Shown here one piece after another: positions 5,992 to 12,418 of a stretch of DNA of 12,418 nt (position 1 is the stretch's first letter; the number at the start of each line of letters is the position of its first letter). Both the position numbers and the translations under genes were made by a program. Source of the DNA: CAMBDS01 sp964355675 (GTDB lineage: Bacteria; Electryoneota; AABM5-125-24; Hatepunaeales; Hatepunaeaceae); NCBI GenBank assembly GCA_964355675.1, contig CAYHEC010000060.1:1-12418 (forward strand), written 5' to 3'. A model generated the notes under the pieces. That model had not been told where the DNA came from. It saw nothing but the letters and a program-made list of their open reading frames with translations, and made no database searches.

Positions 5992-8700
5992 ATGAACAAC
6001 AAATTTGTCTATAAATTTGGCGGAGAGAAGGCGGAAGGCCGCACTGATATGAAAAATCTCCTCGGCGGCAAAGGAGCCAATCTCGCTGAAATGACCAACA
6101 TTGGCCTGCCAGTACCGCCCGGCTTCACCATCACCACCGAAGTCTGCACGCATCACATGGAGAAACACTCCTACCCCGACGGACTTGACAGAGAGGTCGA
6201 AACCTCACTCGCACGGGTCGAGGAGATCATGAAAGCCAAATTCGGCGATGCAGAAAACCCCTTGCTACTTTCGGTCAGGTCCGGAGCGCGAGCTTCGATG
6301 CCCGGCATGATGGACACGATACTAAATCTCGGACTTAACGATACTACAGTCAAGGGTCTGATCGCTCGCACCAACAACCCACGCTTTGCTTACGATTCCT
6401 ACCGTCGATTCGTCCAAATGTACGGAGACGTGGTGCTTGGCGTACGAGCCGCCGACGATAAAGATGTCGATCCTTTCGAAGCCGCTATCGAAGCCGTCAA
6501 GCACAAACGCAAAGTCAATAACGACCTCGAACTTACAGCTGATGATTTGAAAGAGCTTGTCGCAACATTCAAGGGGATTATCGCCAAGCACAGCCCGATT
6601 CCGTTTCCGGAAGAACCGGAGAGCCAACTTTGGGGCGCTATAAGAGCGGTATTCGACTCATGGATGAATGACCGAGCGATAGCTTATCGCCAGTTGAACA
6701 ACATCCCCGCCTCATGGGGAACCGCTGTCAATGTTCAGGCGATGGTCTTCGGCAATATGGGCGACAATTGTGCCACCGGCGTTGCCTTCACCCGCAATCC
6801 TGCCAACGGGACCCGCGAATTCTATGGCGATTACTTGATTAACGCCCAAGGCGAAGACGTCGTTGCCGGTATTCGCACCCCGAAACCGATTTCCGAACTG
6901 AAGACCGACCTGCCAAAAGCGTTTGATGACCTCGAAAATGCGTATCAAATTCTGGAAAAACACTTCCGCGATATGCAGGATCTCGAATTTACAATCCAGA
7001 ACGGCAAGCTCTGGATGTTGCAGACGCGCACGGGCAAGCGCACTGGCCTTGCCGCTATTCGTATTGCTGTCGAGATGGTTCACGAAGGAATGATTACCAA
7101 ACAAGAAGCTTTACTTCGTGTCGATCCCGATCAACTCGTGCAGGTCTTAAGCCCAATCTTCGATCCGAAGGCAAAGGATGACGCGATAAAGAAGGGCCAC
7201 CGATTGGCAATCGGCATCGCCGCAGGGCCTGGAGCCGCGTCGGGGCGCATCGCCTTCAATGCCGCGCAAGCCATTGAAATGCACAATCATGGCAACAGCG
7301 TTATACTGATGCGAATAGAAACTTCTCCGGACGATATAAGAGGAATGAACGTATCGACTGGGATACTGACGGCTCGTGGCGGAACATCATCTCACGCCGC
7401 CCTCGTTGCCAGGCAAATGGGAAAGGTCTGTATTGTCGGCTGTGAAGGTTTGCAGATAAACTACCAGACTGGTACTGTCACAATCGCCAACCGGATTTTA
7501 CATGAAGGCGATCTCATCTCAATCGACGGTACAACCGGAGAGGTGATCGAAGGGCAGATTCGCCATTCAGCTTCAGAGATCATTCAAGTATTAGTCGAAA
7601 AATCTCTCGAACCATCCGCTTCTGAAACCTACCAACTATTCGACTCTCTGATGAAATGGGCCGACGAGACACGCCGGCTAAAAGTCCGAGCCAACGCTGA
7701 CCAGCCCAGCCAGTGCCAGACTGCGCGGGCGTTCGGGGCAGAGGGTATCGGCTTGTGCCGCACCGAGCACATGTTTTTTGATGGCGAGCGCATCACAGCT
7801 GTGCGTGAGATGATCCTCGCCGACGGCGTAAAAGGCCGTAAACACGCTCTTAAGAAATTACTCAAAATGCAACGCGACGATTTTCTCGGCATTTTCAGAG
7901 TTATGGACGGACTGCCTACTAACATCAGGACGCTCGACCCACCCCTCCACGAATTCCTGCCAAATGGCGGTTTTGGCATCGAACAGCTCGCTTCAGAAAC
8001 AGGCATGTCCACCGAGGCGATCTGGGCAAAAGTTAATGCCCTGCACGAATCCAATCCAATGTTAGGGCATCGCGGCTGTCGGCTGGGGATCGTCTTTCCC
8101 GAGATCACTGAGATGCAGGCTCAGGCAATTTTCGAAGCGGCGGCAATCGCGGTTAAGGAAGGAATTGACGTTCAGCCGGAAATCATGATCCCGCTGGTTG
8201 GGTTCAAGAAAGAACTCGAGCTTCAAGCCGCGGTTGTCAGACGAATCGCCAACGAAGTGATAGAGCGGGAGAATGTTAAGATCAACTACCATGTCGGGAC
8301 GATGATCGAACTACCGCGCGCGGCGATTGTCGCCGATCAGATCGCTGAAGTGGCGGAATACTTCAGCTTTGGCACGAACGACCTGACCCAGACGACGATG
8401 GGAATTTCCCGCGACGACTCGAAGGGATTCATTCCCTACTACCTTGAGCACAGCATCATCGACGCCGAACCGTTCCAGACCATCGATCAGGAGGGGGTGG
8501 GGGTGCTGATGGAGTGGGCTGTCCAGCGTGGCAGAACGACGAGACCATCACTGAAGGTCGGCATTTGCGGCGAGCATGGCGGCGAGCCGAAGTCGGTGAT
8601 GTTCTGCCATAGATTAGGGCTGGACTATGTGAGCTGTTCACCGTTCAGGATACCGATAGCAAGGCTTGCCGCGGCGCAGGCGGTGTTGAAGGCGAAGTAG
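5992..8700 (+). CDS. ppdK: Pyruvate, phosphate dikinase
   Basis: A 902-residue cytoplasmic enzyme interconverting pyruvate, ATP and phosphate with phosphoenolpyruvate, AMP and pyrophosphate. It serves gluconeogenesis, or glycolysis in pyrophosphate-using anaerobes. The three domains are in order: ATP-grasp nucleotide-binding domain (about 1-360, starting KFGGEKAEG and GGKGANLAEM); swivelling phosphohistidine domain with GGTSSHAA, catalytic His468; and a PEP/pyruvate TIM barrel (about 530-900) with RTEHMFF, GHRGCRLG, SFGTNDLTQTT and GICGEHGG, where Cys859 is the expected acid/base. It is full length for the family, with no interruption or repeat insertion, unlike its neighbours. The ATG at 5992 begins the conserved N-terminus; a weak GGA lies 7 bases upstream. 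No PPDK regulatory kinase/phosphatase gene is adjacent. The large reverse-strand reading frames here are shadows. Confidence 0.98.
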   Translation: MNNKFVYKFGGEKAEGRTDMKNLLGGKGANLAEMTNIGLPVPPGFTITTEVCTHHMEKHSYPDGLDREVETSLARVEEIMKAKFGDAENPLLLSVRSGARASMPGMMDTILNLGLNDTTVKGLIARTNNPRFAYDSYRRFVQMYGDVVLGVRAADDKDVDPFEAAIEAVKHKRKVNNDLELTADDLKELVATFKGIIAKHSPIPFPEEPESQLWGAIRAVFDSWMNDRAIAYRQLNNIPASWGTAVNVQAMVFGNMGDNCATGVAFTRNPANGTREFYGDYLINAQGEDVVAGIRTPKPISELKTDLPKAFDDLENAYQILEKHFRDMQDLEFTIQNGKLWMLQTRTGKRTGLAAIRIAVEMVHEGMITKQEALLRVDPDQLVQVLSPIFDPKAKDDAIKKGHRLAIGIAAGPGAASGRIAFNAAQAIEMHNHGNSVILMRIETSPDDIRGMNVSTGILTARGGTSSHAALVARQMGKVCIVGCEGLQINYQTGTVTIANRILHEGDLISIDGTTGEVIEGQIRHSASEIIQVLVEKSLEPSASETYQLFDSLMKWADETRRLKVRANADQPSQCQTARAFGAEGIGLCRTEHMFFDGERITAVREMILADGVKGRKHALKKLLKMQRDDFLGIFRVMDGLPTNIRTLDPPLHEFLPNGGFGIEQLASETGMSTEAIWAKVNALHESNPMLGHRGCRLGIVFPEITEMQAQAIFEAAAIAVKEGIDVQPEIMIPLVGFKKELELQAAVVRRIANEVIERENVKINYHVGTMIELPRAAIVADQIAEVAEYFSFGTNDLTQTTMGISRDDSKGFIPYYLEHSIIDAEPFQTIDQEGVGVLMEWAVQRGRTTRPSLKVGICGEHGGEPKSVMFCHRLGLDYVSCSPFRIPIARLAAAQAVLKAK

Positions 8701-8724
8701 GTTGAAGGGTTGAAGGGTTAAAGG
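8701..8724 (+). repeat. 8-bp tandem repeat just after the ppdK stop
   Basis: GTTGAAGG occurs twice followed by GTTAAAGG, starting at the base after the ppdK stop codon and running into the hairpin cluster. The unit is 8 bases, not the 7 of the coding-region arrays. Confidence 0.6.
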
Positions 8725-8830
8725 GTAGCACCGCCGTCTCCGGCGGTCGAGAGGGCGATGACAAGCATCGCCCGTACGGGCGAACCTTGAGTTCGCCCAA
8801 TCAGATCCCGTCACAGAGGGCGGGGCTACC
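8724..8830. repeat. Cluster of four REP-like hairpins with inverted ends
   Basis: The outer ends GGTAGC (8724-8729) and GCTACC (8825-8830) are inverted; extended to 12 bases they match with one difference. Each carries a GTAG foot. Hairpin 1 pairs ACCGCCG (8730-8736) with CGGCGGT (8741-8747). Hairpin 4 pairs CCCGTC (8807-8812) with GGCGGG (8819-8824), with one G-T pair. Inside lie GGGCGATG (8753-8760) with CATCGCCC (8766-8773), and GGGCGAAC (8778-8785) with GTTCGCCC (8791-8798). These two inner hairpins stand head to head and share one GTAC foot at 8774-8777. Confidence 0.78.
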
Positions 8831-8867
8831 AGTTAACGTTAATAAAATTACTGAAAGCCTTGGGATT

Positions 8868-9098
8868 ATGAAAACCATCCATCAATATCGTGGCTACGTG
8901 TTCACGATTGAATTCACCGGAGAACATCCCGAGTGGTCAGTCGATTTCCCCGATTTCCAAGATATTATCACTGCCGGCTCGACGCTTTCAGAAGCCTTTG
9001 ACAATGCTTGCGAAGCCCTTGATCTTCATCTCGAGAGCATTCAGAAACTTGATCTACCGACACCCGAACCGATACATCGTCTTGCAATGATTGCTTGA
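8868..9098 (+). CDS. HicB-like antitoxin-family small protein
   Basis: A 76-residue protein: an aromatic strand (YRGYVFTIEFTGEHPEWSVDFPDFQDIITAGSTLSEAFDNACEALDLHLE) typical of the HicB partial RNase-H fold, in which substrate-like strands precede an A/L-rich helix. Full HicB antitoxins usually add a DNA-binding tail and sit next to HicA, a small dsRBD-fold toxin. Here the tail is only about 20 residues and no HicA frame is visible on either side, so this may be an orphan or a HicB-like protein of other function. The ATG at 8868 is preferred to an upstream in-frame start at 8787, because the extra sequence would be encoded by the hairpin cluster. No strong ribosome binding site. Confidence 0.7.
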   Translation: MKTIHQYRGYVFTIEFTGEHPEWSVDFPDFQDIITAGSTLSEAFDNACEALDLHLESIQKLDLPTPEPIHRLAMIA

Positions 9099-9128
9099 AA
9101 TGCATGGTCAAATCCTATGCTAAGTTCA

Positions 9129-9155
9129 GCAGGCAGACGCACCTCGTCTGCCTGC
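9129..9155. repeat. Perfect 11-bp hairpin after the HicB-like gene
   Basis: GCAGGCAGACG (9129-9139), loop CACCT, CGTCTGCCTGC (9145-9155). A TTTT run lies at 9161-9164, six bases after the stem, so weak termination is possible. It is more likely another member of the palindromic repeat population. Confidence 0.7.
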
Positions 9156-9169
9156 ACTCGTTTTACTCC

Positions 9170-9198
9170 TTGACTTGATGGGATTTGCGGGGTATATT
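9170..9198 (+). promoter_or_regulatory. Strong sigma-70-like promoter for the propeller/T9SS gene
   Basis: TTGACT (9170-9175), a 17-base spacer, and TATATT (9193-9198): 5 of 6 matches in each box with ideal spacing, the best promoter match seen in the window. The transcript would start near 9205, leaving a leader of about 90 bases that carries AAGGAG (9285-9290) six bases before the TTG start. Confidence 0.65.
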
Positions 9199-9296
9199 GA
9201 ATGAGGAAGGCTAGTAAGTTAGAAACCCACTTGCCAGCAAATAGAGGTAGCCCCCGATAAAAACAGAAACCCAATACACTTTGAAAGGAGCTCATC

Positions 9297-10760
9297 TTGA
9301 AAAATATCGTAAAAATCACCACGTTACTCCTGATCTGTCTGTTAGTTAAAAAAACAACGGCTCAAGTTGATCTCGATTGGTCGAGAGTATATGGAGATGT
9401 GGGAAGAGAAGAGGGTCGCAAAATCATTATGACTGACGATAGCGAGTTCTATGTTATTGCTGGAACAAGAGTAAATGGTATAAATATGCCACATTTCTAC
9501 CTGATTAAAACAACAACTTCAGGTGATGTTGTGTGGGAAAATGCCTACAACTCTTTAGGCTGGTGCACTGCACTGACTGAAACATCAGATGGGGGCTTTG
9601 CCCTTGCCGGTTGGATAGGGATCCTAAACCGCGGTTATGAATTCATGCTTATAAAAACAGATAGTAACGGCAACCTGCTCTGGTCGAATACCTATGGTTC
9701 GCCTGACAGGCATGAAAAATGCGGTGATATACTTATCACAGATGATGGCGGTTTTTTAATGATAGGAAGTTCAACACCTTTGGAATACTCAGACGGAGAC
9801 GGATATGTCATCAAGGTTGATTCGAGCGGCAACTTTGAATGGGAAGCTTCGATAGGCGGAAATAGAAACGATATTTTGAACTGCGGATGTTTAACCCCGG
9901 ACGGTAACTATCTTCTTGGCGGTGGATCAAATTCTTACGGTAGTGGGGGTGGGTTTCTGGCGAGATTAAGCAATCGCGGCGAGACACAGTGGAGTAAAGT
10001 GATTGGCAATCCCGGATATACGATGGTTGGAATTGTCGTAAAAGCTGATGAAGGATACATGCTCGCAGGAGATGACAATTGGGGAGAAGGAGCTTTTCTA
10101 ATACAAGCGACTGAGGAAGGAGATTCTGTTCTCAGCAGGTATTTTGAGTCCTATACTGACTGTTCATCTATCATCGAAACTTCTGACGCCGGTTATGCCC
10201 TGACTGGGAGATTGAACTATGGTTATCCGCTTCTTTTTAAGGTTGACTCTCAAGGCAATGAAGAATGGAATTGGGCACATGGGCATCGTCCATCCACGTT
10301 TGCGGGTTTGATTCAATCTACTGATGATGGATACTGTATTGTAGGGACCACCAGCGAACTCAGCGAATCTCAGGATATTTGGCTCGTGAAGACAGGTCCC
10401 GTTGGTCAATTTGTACCGCAGGAAAACGATCTAATGAGACCGACCGATTACTCACTCCTAAACTGCTTCCCCAACCCCTTCAATTCCCTCGTCACAATTT
10501 CATACTCCCTTCCCGTCCCCGGCATCGCCAAAGTCACTATCGAAGACATCGCCGGGCGGAGAGTGGCAGTGCTGGTGAATAAGAATTCTTCCGTCAACCC
10601 CCTGCGGTTGACGGAAAATGGAAGTGCTGCCGACCACAGGGGGTCGGCAGAAGAACGGGTAGTGACTTGGGACGCGGCACGAGCCTCAGCGGGGAGCTAC
10701 TTCGTCAGGCTCGAATCGGGAGGCGTCGTCCGGACGGAACGGGTGATTTTGGTGAAGTGA
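9297..10760 (+). CDS. Secreted seven-repeat beta-propeller protein with T9SS type A sorting domain
   Basis: A 487-residue protein with a signal peptide (MKNIVKITTLLLICLLVKKTTAQ). Residues 24-368 hold seven repeats of about 45-50 residues with the pattern G(N/D)xxW...YG...(T/S)DDGGFxLxG...YLIKTD, starting near 25, 76, 125, 178, 228, 275 and 320, suggesting a seven-bladed propeller. Residues about 387-487 are a Por-type C-terminal sorting domain (NCFPNPFNS, TIEDIAGRRVAVLV, VTWDA, GSYFVRL, ERVILVK), which directs export through the type IX system. The normal loop between VAVLV and VTWDA is enlarged by residues 430-453, encoded by two hairpins. The TTG start is chosen for its AAGGAG and the signal peptide; the next Met lies inside blade one. 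The propeller half is visibly more AT-rich than the sorting domain, hinting at different origins. Its ligand is unknown. Confidence 0.85.
   Translation: MKNIVKITTLLLICLLVKKTTAQVDLDWSRVYGDVGREEGRKIIMTDDSEFYVIAGTRVNGINMPHFYLIKTTTSGDVVWENAYNSLGWCTALTETSDGGFALAGWIGILNRGYEFMLIKTDSNGNLLWSNTYGSPDRHEKCGDILITDDGGFLMIGSSTPLEYSDGDGYVIKVDSSGNFEWEASIGGNRNDILNCGCLTPDGNYLLGGGSNSYGSGGGFLARLSNRGETQWSKVIGNPGYTMVGIVVKADEGYMLAGDDNWGEGAFLIQATEEGDSVLSRYFESYTDCSSIIETSDAGYALTGRLNYGYPLLFKVDSQGNEEWNWAHGHRPSTFAGLIQSTDDGYCIVGTTSELSESQDIWLVKTGPVGQFVPQENDLMRPTDYSLLNCFPNPFNSLVTISYSLPVPGIAKVTIEDIAGRRVAVLVNKNSSVNPLRLTENGSAADHRGSAEERVVTWDAARASAGSYFVRLESGGVVRTERVILVK
10586..10655. repeat. In-frame pair of REP-like hairpins inside the T9SS sorting domain
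   Basis: Hairpin 1: TTCCGTCAACC (10589-10599), loop CCCTGC, perfect 11-bp complement at 10606-10616. Hairpin 2: CTGCCGACC (10627-10635), loop ACAGGG, perfect 9-bp complement at 10642-10650. Reversed, the first loop reads GCAGGG, so the two are related copies in opposite orientation, with common core ACC, RCAGGG, GGT. The ends TTCTTC (10586-10591) and GAAGAA (10650-10655) are inverted. The pair is translated as about 24 residues in a loop of the sorting domain. Confidence 0.8.
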
Positions 10761-10769
10761 GACTTAATG

Positions 10770-10795
10770 GTACTGCCGACAGATGTCGGCAGTAC
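10770..10795. repeat. REP-like palindrome with GTAC at both ends
   Basis: GTACTGCCGACA (10770-10781) and TGTCGGCAGTAC (10784-10795) are perfectly complementary around GA. The TGCCGAC stem resembles hairpin 2 of the element inside the preceding gene. It starts 10 bases after that gene's stop codon. Confidence 0.78.
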
Positions 10796-10806
10796 TTGAT
10801 TGGCTT

Positions 10807-10832
10807 GCCGCAGGGTGAGACACCCTGCAGCA
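10807..10832 (+). repeat. REP-like hairpin of the GCCGCAGG(A/G)TG family
   Basis: GCAGGGTG (10810-10817), loop AGA, CACCCTGC (10821-10828), preceded by TTGCC. Same family as the elements at 3960 and 12317. No T-run follows. Confidence 0.7.
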
Positions 10833-10841
10833 GAAGAGCCA

Positions 10842-10927
10842 CTTGGAGAGCGGCTTTTCAAGCCGCTCTGTGACGATTAAAATCCGTTGTACCGAGGCAA
10901 GAGCGGTTTGAAAAGCCGCTCCCCAAG
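10842..10927. repeat. Twin GAGCGGCTT hairpins with inverted outer ends
   Basis: AGAGCGGCTT (10847-10856) pairs with AAGCCGCTCT (10860-10869). GAGCGGTTT (10901-10909) pairs with 10913-10921 with one G-T pair. CTTGG (10842-10846) and CCAAG (10923-10927) form inverted ends. The pair fills the leader region of the next gene and ends 19 bases before its ATG, so it could affect translation. Confidence 0.72.
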
Positions 10928-10946
10928 AATAATTCTGAGACCCCTC

Positions 10947-12146
10947 ATGAAACACTGGAACCTAATCCTCCTCTTCGCCAGCCTGCCACTGATAGCAGTC
11001 GATTGCCGCGATCCGATCGTTTACACGCCCTTTTCGATCCGCGTCGTTGATGAATCCGGCAATCCACTGGAGAATGTCCATGTCTATTCCTACGCACAAG
11101 GCGGTTCGGACTGGGGATTGGGACATTATGAAGTCTCTCTTACCGACCGCTACGGCTGGGTCGAACTGGACGGCTATGGCAGTGGCAAAAATGGCGCTTT
11201 CCGGCTGACGAATTACTTCCCTATCGACTCGACCCTTTATCCCGATGCCACTTACATCCTTACCGCCGCGCCTTACATTTCGACGTCTCTTGCAACCCTT
11301 GAAGGCGATAAATACTATTTTTACAACGATGGGATCGTTTCGCTCACCCGCCGCGCGTTCTACAGATACTACCCATTAACTGAGTCCGGCGTGACCGCTC
11401 CCGCCTCAGTGCAACTGCAATTCGAAGGGAATACCTACTCGACCATGTTTTTCGCTGATGAGCTATGGCTGGCAAACTATGATGGAGCTATCTTCCGTTA
11501 CAATCTTAGCAATCCTCATAATCCATCGATTCTGAATCGATACAACTTCCCCAATCAAGTCAGCCTCCTCGCTATCGAAAATGACGTGGTGCTTCTCTAT
11601 GGTTCCCAGGCAAAACGGGTGAGCGTGTTGGAGATCTCAGGAGATTCTCTTGTCCAGCGCTCAACCTTTCCGACCACAGGCTATCCCCAAATCAGTCTGC
11701 GCAACCGACGCTTGATAATGCTGAATGGCAACGGCTTCTGGGGATATGACATCACCGACCTGACGCATCCACTACTTGTCAACCCAAACCAGACCAGTCA
11801 GTCCGAATGGGCTTTTTTCCTCGATACGCTGATGGTCCGGCGCATCTACGATGAATACCCAAATGATAGCAGTCGTTACCAAATCTACGACATCCGCGAC
11901 CCGGCATTCCCGGTATTATCCGGAAATTTTACGTCCCCCGGTGTTCTATCCCGACTGGCCGATATGGAACATGGCTATGCCGATTACTTTATGGATCACT
12001 ATTGGGAAGAAGAGACTTATTTGATGATGCGGCAACCTAATTCCCCCGTCTTTGGTCTGGCTGGATTTTCCTTGAGCGGTGTCAGCGCCGCCAAAGGCAA
12101 TCTCGCCATTGGGTCGAATGTTCTGTACAGGTGGAGCGCGAGATGA
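10947..12146 (+). CDS. Predicted exported protein with N-terminal Ig-like domain and LVIVD-type repeats
   Basis: A 399-residue protein. The N-terminus (MKHWNLILLFASLPLIAVDC) is a signal sequence; Cys20 could be a lipidation site, but Asp at -1 is not a standard lipobox, so lipoprotein status is uncertain. Residues about 27-75 (FSIRVVDESGNPLENVHVYSY...DRYGWVELDGYG) resemble a carboxypeptidase-regulatory-like sandwich. Residues about 160-330 contain LVIVD-like propeller repeats: LWLANYDGAIFRYNLSNPHNPSIL, WGYDITDLTHPLLV, YQIYDIRDPAFPVL. LVIVD repeats are found in surface proteins of several phyla, with unknown ligands. The ATG at 10947 is preferred to the TTG at 10887, which lies in a repeat. 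It follows the T9SS gene by 186 bases and ends at a strong terminator, so the two may be co-transcribed. Confidence 0.75.
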   Translation: MKHWNLILLFASLPLIAVDCRDPIVYTPFSIRVVDESGNPLENVHVYSYAQGGSDWGLGHYEVSLTDRYGWVELDGYGSGKNGAFRLTNYFPIDSTLYPDATYILTAAPYISTSLATLEGDKYYFYNDGIVSLTRRAFYRYYPLTESGVTAPASVQLQFEGNTYSTMFFADELWLANYDGAIFRYNLSNPHNPSILNRYNFPNQVSLLAIENDVVLLYGSQAKRVSVLEISGDSLVQRSTFPTTGYPQISLRNRRLIMLNGNGFWGYDITDLTHPLLVNPNQTSQSEWAFFLDTLMVRRIYDEYPNDSSRYQIYDIRDPAFPVLSGNFTSPGVLSRLADMEHGYADYFMDHYWEEETYLMMRQPNSPVFGLAGFSLSGVSAAKGNLAIGSNVLYRWSAR

Positions 12147-12152
12147 AGCCGT

Positions 12153-12196
12153 AAAAGAGGCGCGAATTGAACAGATTCGCGCCTCTTTTGGTTTTT
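12153..12196 (+). terminator. Strong intrinsic terminator
   Basis: A perfect 15-bp stem, 12153-12167 with 12175-12189 (core GAGGCGCGAAT), has a 7-base loop and ends in TTTT, followed by GG and TTTTTT (12191-12196). The A-run on the left arm would also make it work on the minus strand. It begins 6 bases after the LVIVD protein's stop codon. Confidence 0.88.
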
Positions 12197-12236
12197 TGGG
12201 GAGGGGTTTCTTATATTAGTGGGTTAGCCAAGCGCC

Positions 12237-12297
12237 GCGTAGGGCGGGATTCCAATCCCGCCGCGATTAGAGGTCGATTTGGAAATCGACCCTACGC
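12237..12297. repeat. REPIN: two GTAG-foot REPs in inverted orientation
   Basis: Left REP: foot GTAG (12239-12242), stem GGCGGGATT (12243-12251), loop CC, AATCCCGCC (12254-12262). Right REP, read on the minus strand: foot GTAG (12292-12295 as CTAC), stem GGTCGATTT, loop CC, AAATCGACC; plus-strand arms 12272-12280 and 12283-12291. Outer GCGTAGGG and CCCTACGC are perfectly inverted. A GTAG foot and inverted doublet are the known signature of REPs processed by RAYT transposases. Confidence 0.82.
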
Positions 12298-12316
12298 GAG
12301 AAGCCTTTCGTACCGG

Positions 12317-12348
12317 GTTGCCGCAGGGTGTCCGCACCTTGCGGCAAC
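12317..12348. repeat. REP-like hairpin of the GCCGCAGG(A/G)TG family, plus a partial copy
   Basis: GTTGCCGCAGGGTG (12317-12330), loop TCCG, CACCTTGCGGCAAC (12335-12348): a 14-bp stem with one G-T pair. A half copy, ACCGCAGGGTGAGGAC, follows at 12362-12377 without its complementary arm. Confidence 0.75.
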
Positions 12349-12418
12349 AACGCATTTCTCAACCGCAGGGTGAGGACGAGTTCTTTGAAATATTCCTATT
12401 ATAGGATTTAATAATACT

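Noticed and set aside
7629..8108. 159-residue open frame on the minus strand
   Set aside because: It lies entirely opposite the conserved TIM-barrel domain of ppdK; its composition is Arg/Ser-rich and it resembles no protein family.
8724..8830. CRISPR array
   Set aside because: The repeats are self-complementary hairpins of differing sequence without uniform spacers, and no cas gene is present.
10887..10946. TTG start extending the LVIVD gene by 20 residues
   Set aside because: The added part is encoded by the GAGCGG hairpin and would bury the signal peptide.
12167..12373. 68-residue open frame at the right end
   Set aside because: It starts inside the terminator hairpin and is made almost wholly of palindromic repeats.
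12385..12414. Promoter at the right edge (TTGAAA and a TAATAA-like box)
   Set aside because: The -10 match is poor, and no downstream gene is visible to support it.

Overview
The window looks like accessory-rich chromosome from an uncultured bacterium of the FCB superphylum (Fibrobacterota-Chlorobi-Bacteroidota and candidate relatives such as Zixibacteria, KSB1 or Cloacimonadota). The best clue is a secreted protein ending in a Por/type IX secretion type A sorting domain (CFPNPFNS... to ERVILVK). Weak Shine-Dalgarno sites at most genes and many palindromic repeats fit that placement. No rRNA, tRNA, CRISPR array, transposase or plasmid function is visible, so the phylum remains an inference.

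Layout, left to right: a hemerythrin-PAS sensor-like protein (105-1070, +); a large secreted transglutaminase-like protein (1172-3904, +) interrupted in frame by several kinds of repeat; a convergent repeat-bearing gap; a membrane-anchored Mur ligase related to MurF (4094-5782, -); a divergent promoter gap; pyruvate, phosphate dikinase (5992-8700, +); a dense cluster of hairpins; a HicB-like small protein (8868-9098, +); a secreted seven-repeat propeller protein with a T9SS-type C-terminal domain (9297-10760, +) behind the best promoter in the window; another hairpin cluster; a predicted exported LVIVD-repeat protein (10947-12146, +); a strong intrinsic terminator; and a terminal repeat cluster. 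The genes do not form one pathway. They mix central carbon metabolism (ppdK), cell-wall or Mur-ligase chemistry, oxygen/redox or iron sensing, and envelope proteins.

The most unusual content is the repeat system. At least a dozen short palindromes fit a REP/REPIN-like plan: a short 5' foot (GTAG or GTAC), a 6-9 bp stem and a 2-8 nt loop, often as an inverted pair. Stem sequences differ between copies while pairing is kept. Several lie inside reading frames and are translated: a GTAC pair and a single copy in the transglutaminase gene, and a pair inside the T9SS sorting domain. Separate families also occur in frame: C-run/G-run hairpins encoding TPPPTPPAS, and degenerate 7-bp tandem repeats in both the transglutaminase and Mur ligase genes. 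The host genes tolerate them at domain linkers and surface loops, which resembles the in-frame palindromic elements known from Rickettsia. No RAYT-type transposase is encoded here, so mobilisation would have to come from elsewhere in the genome.
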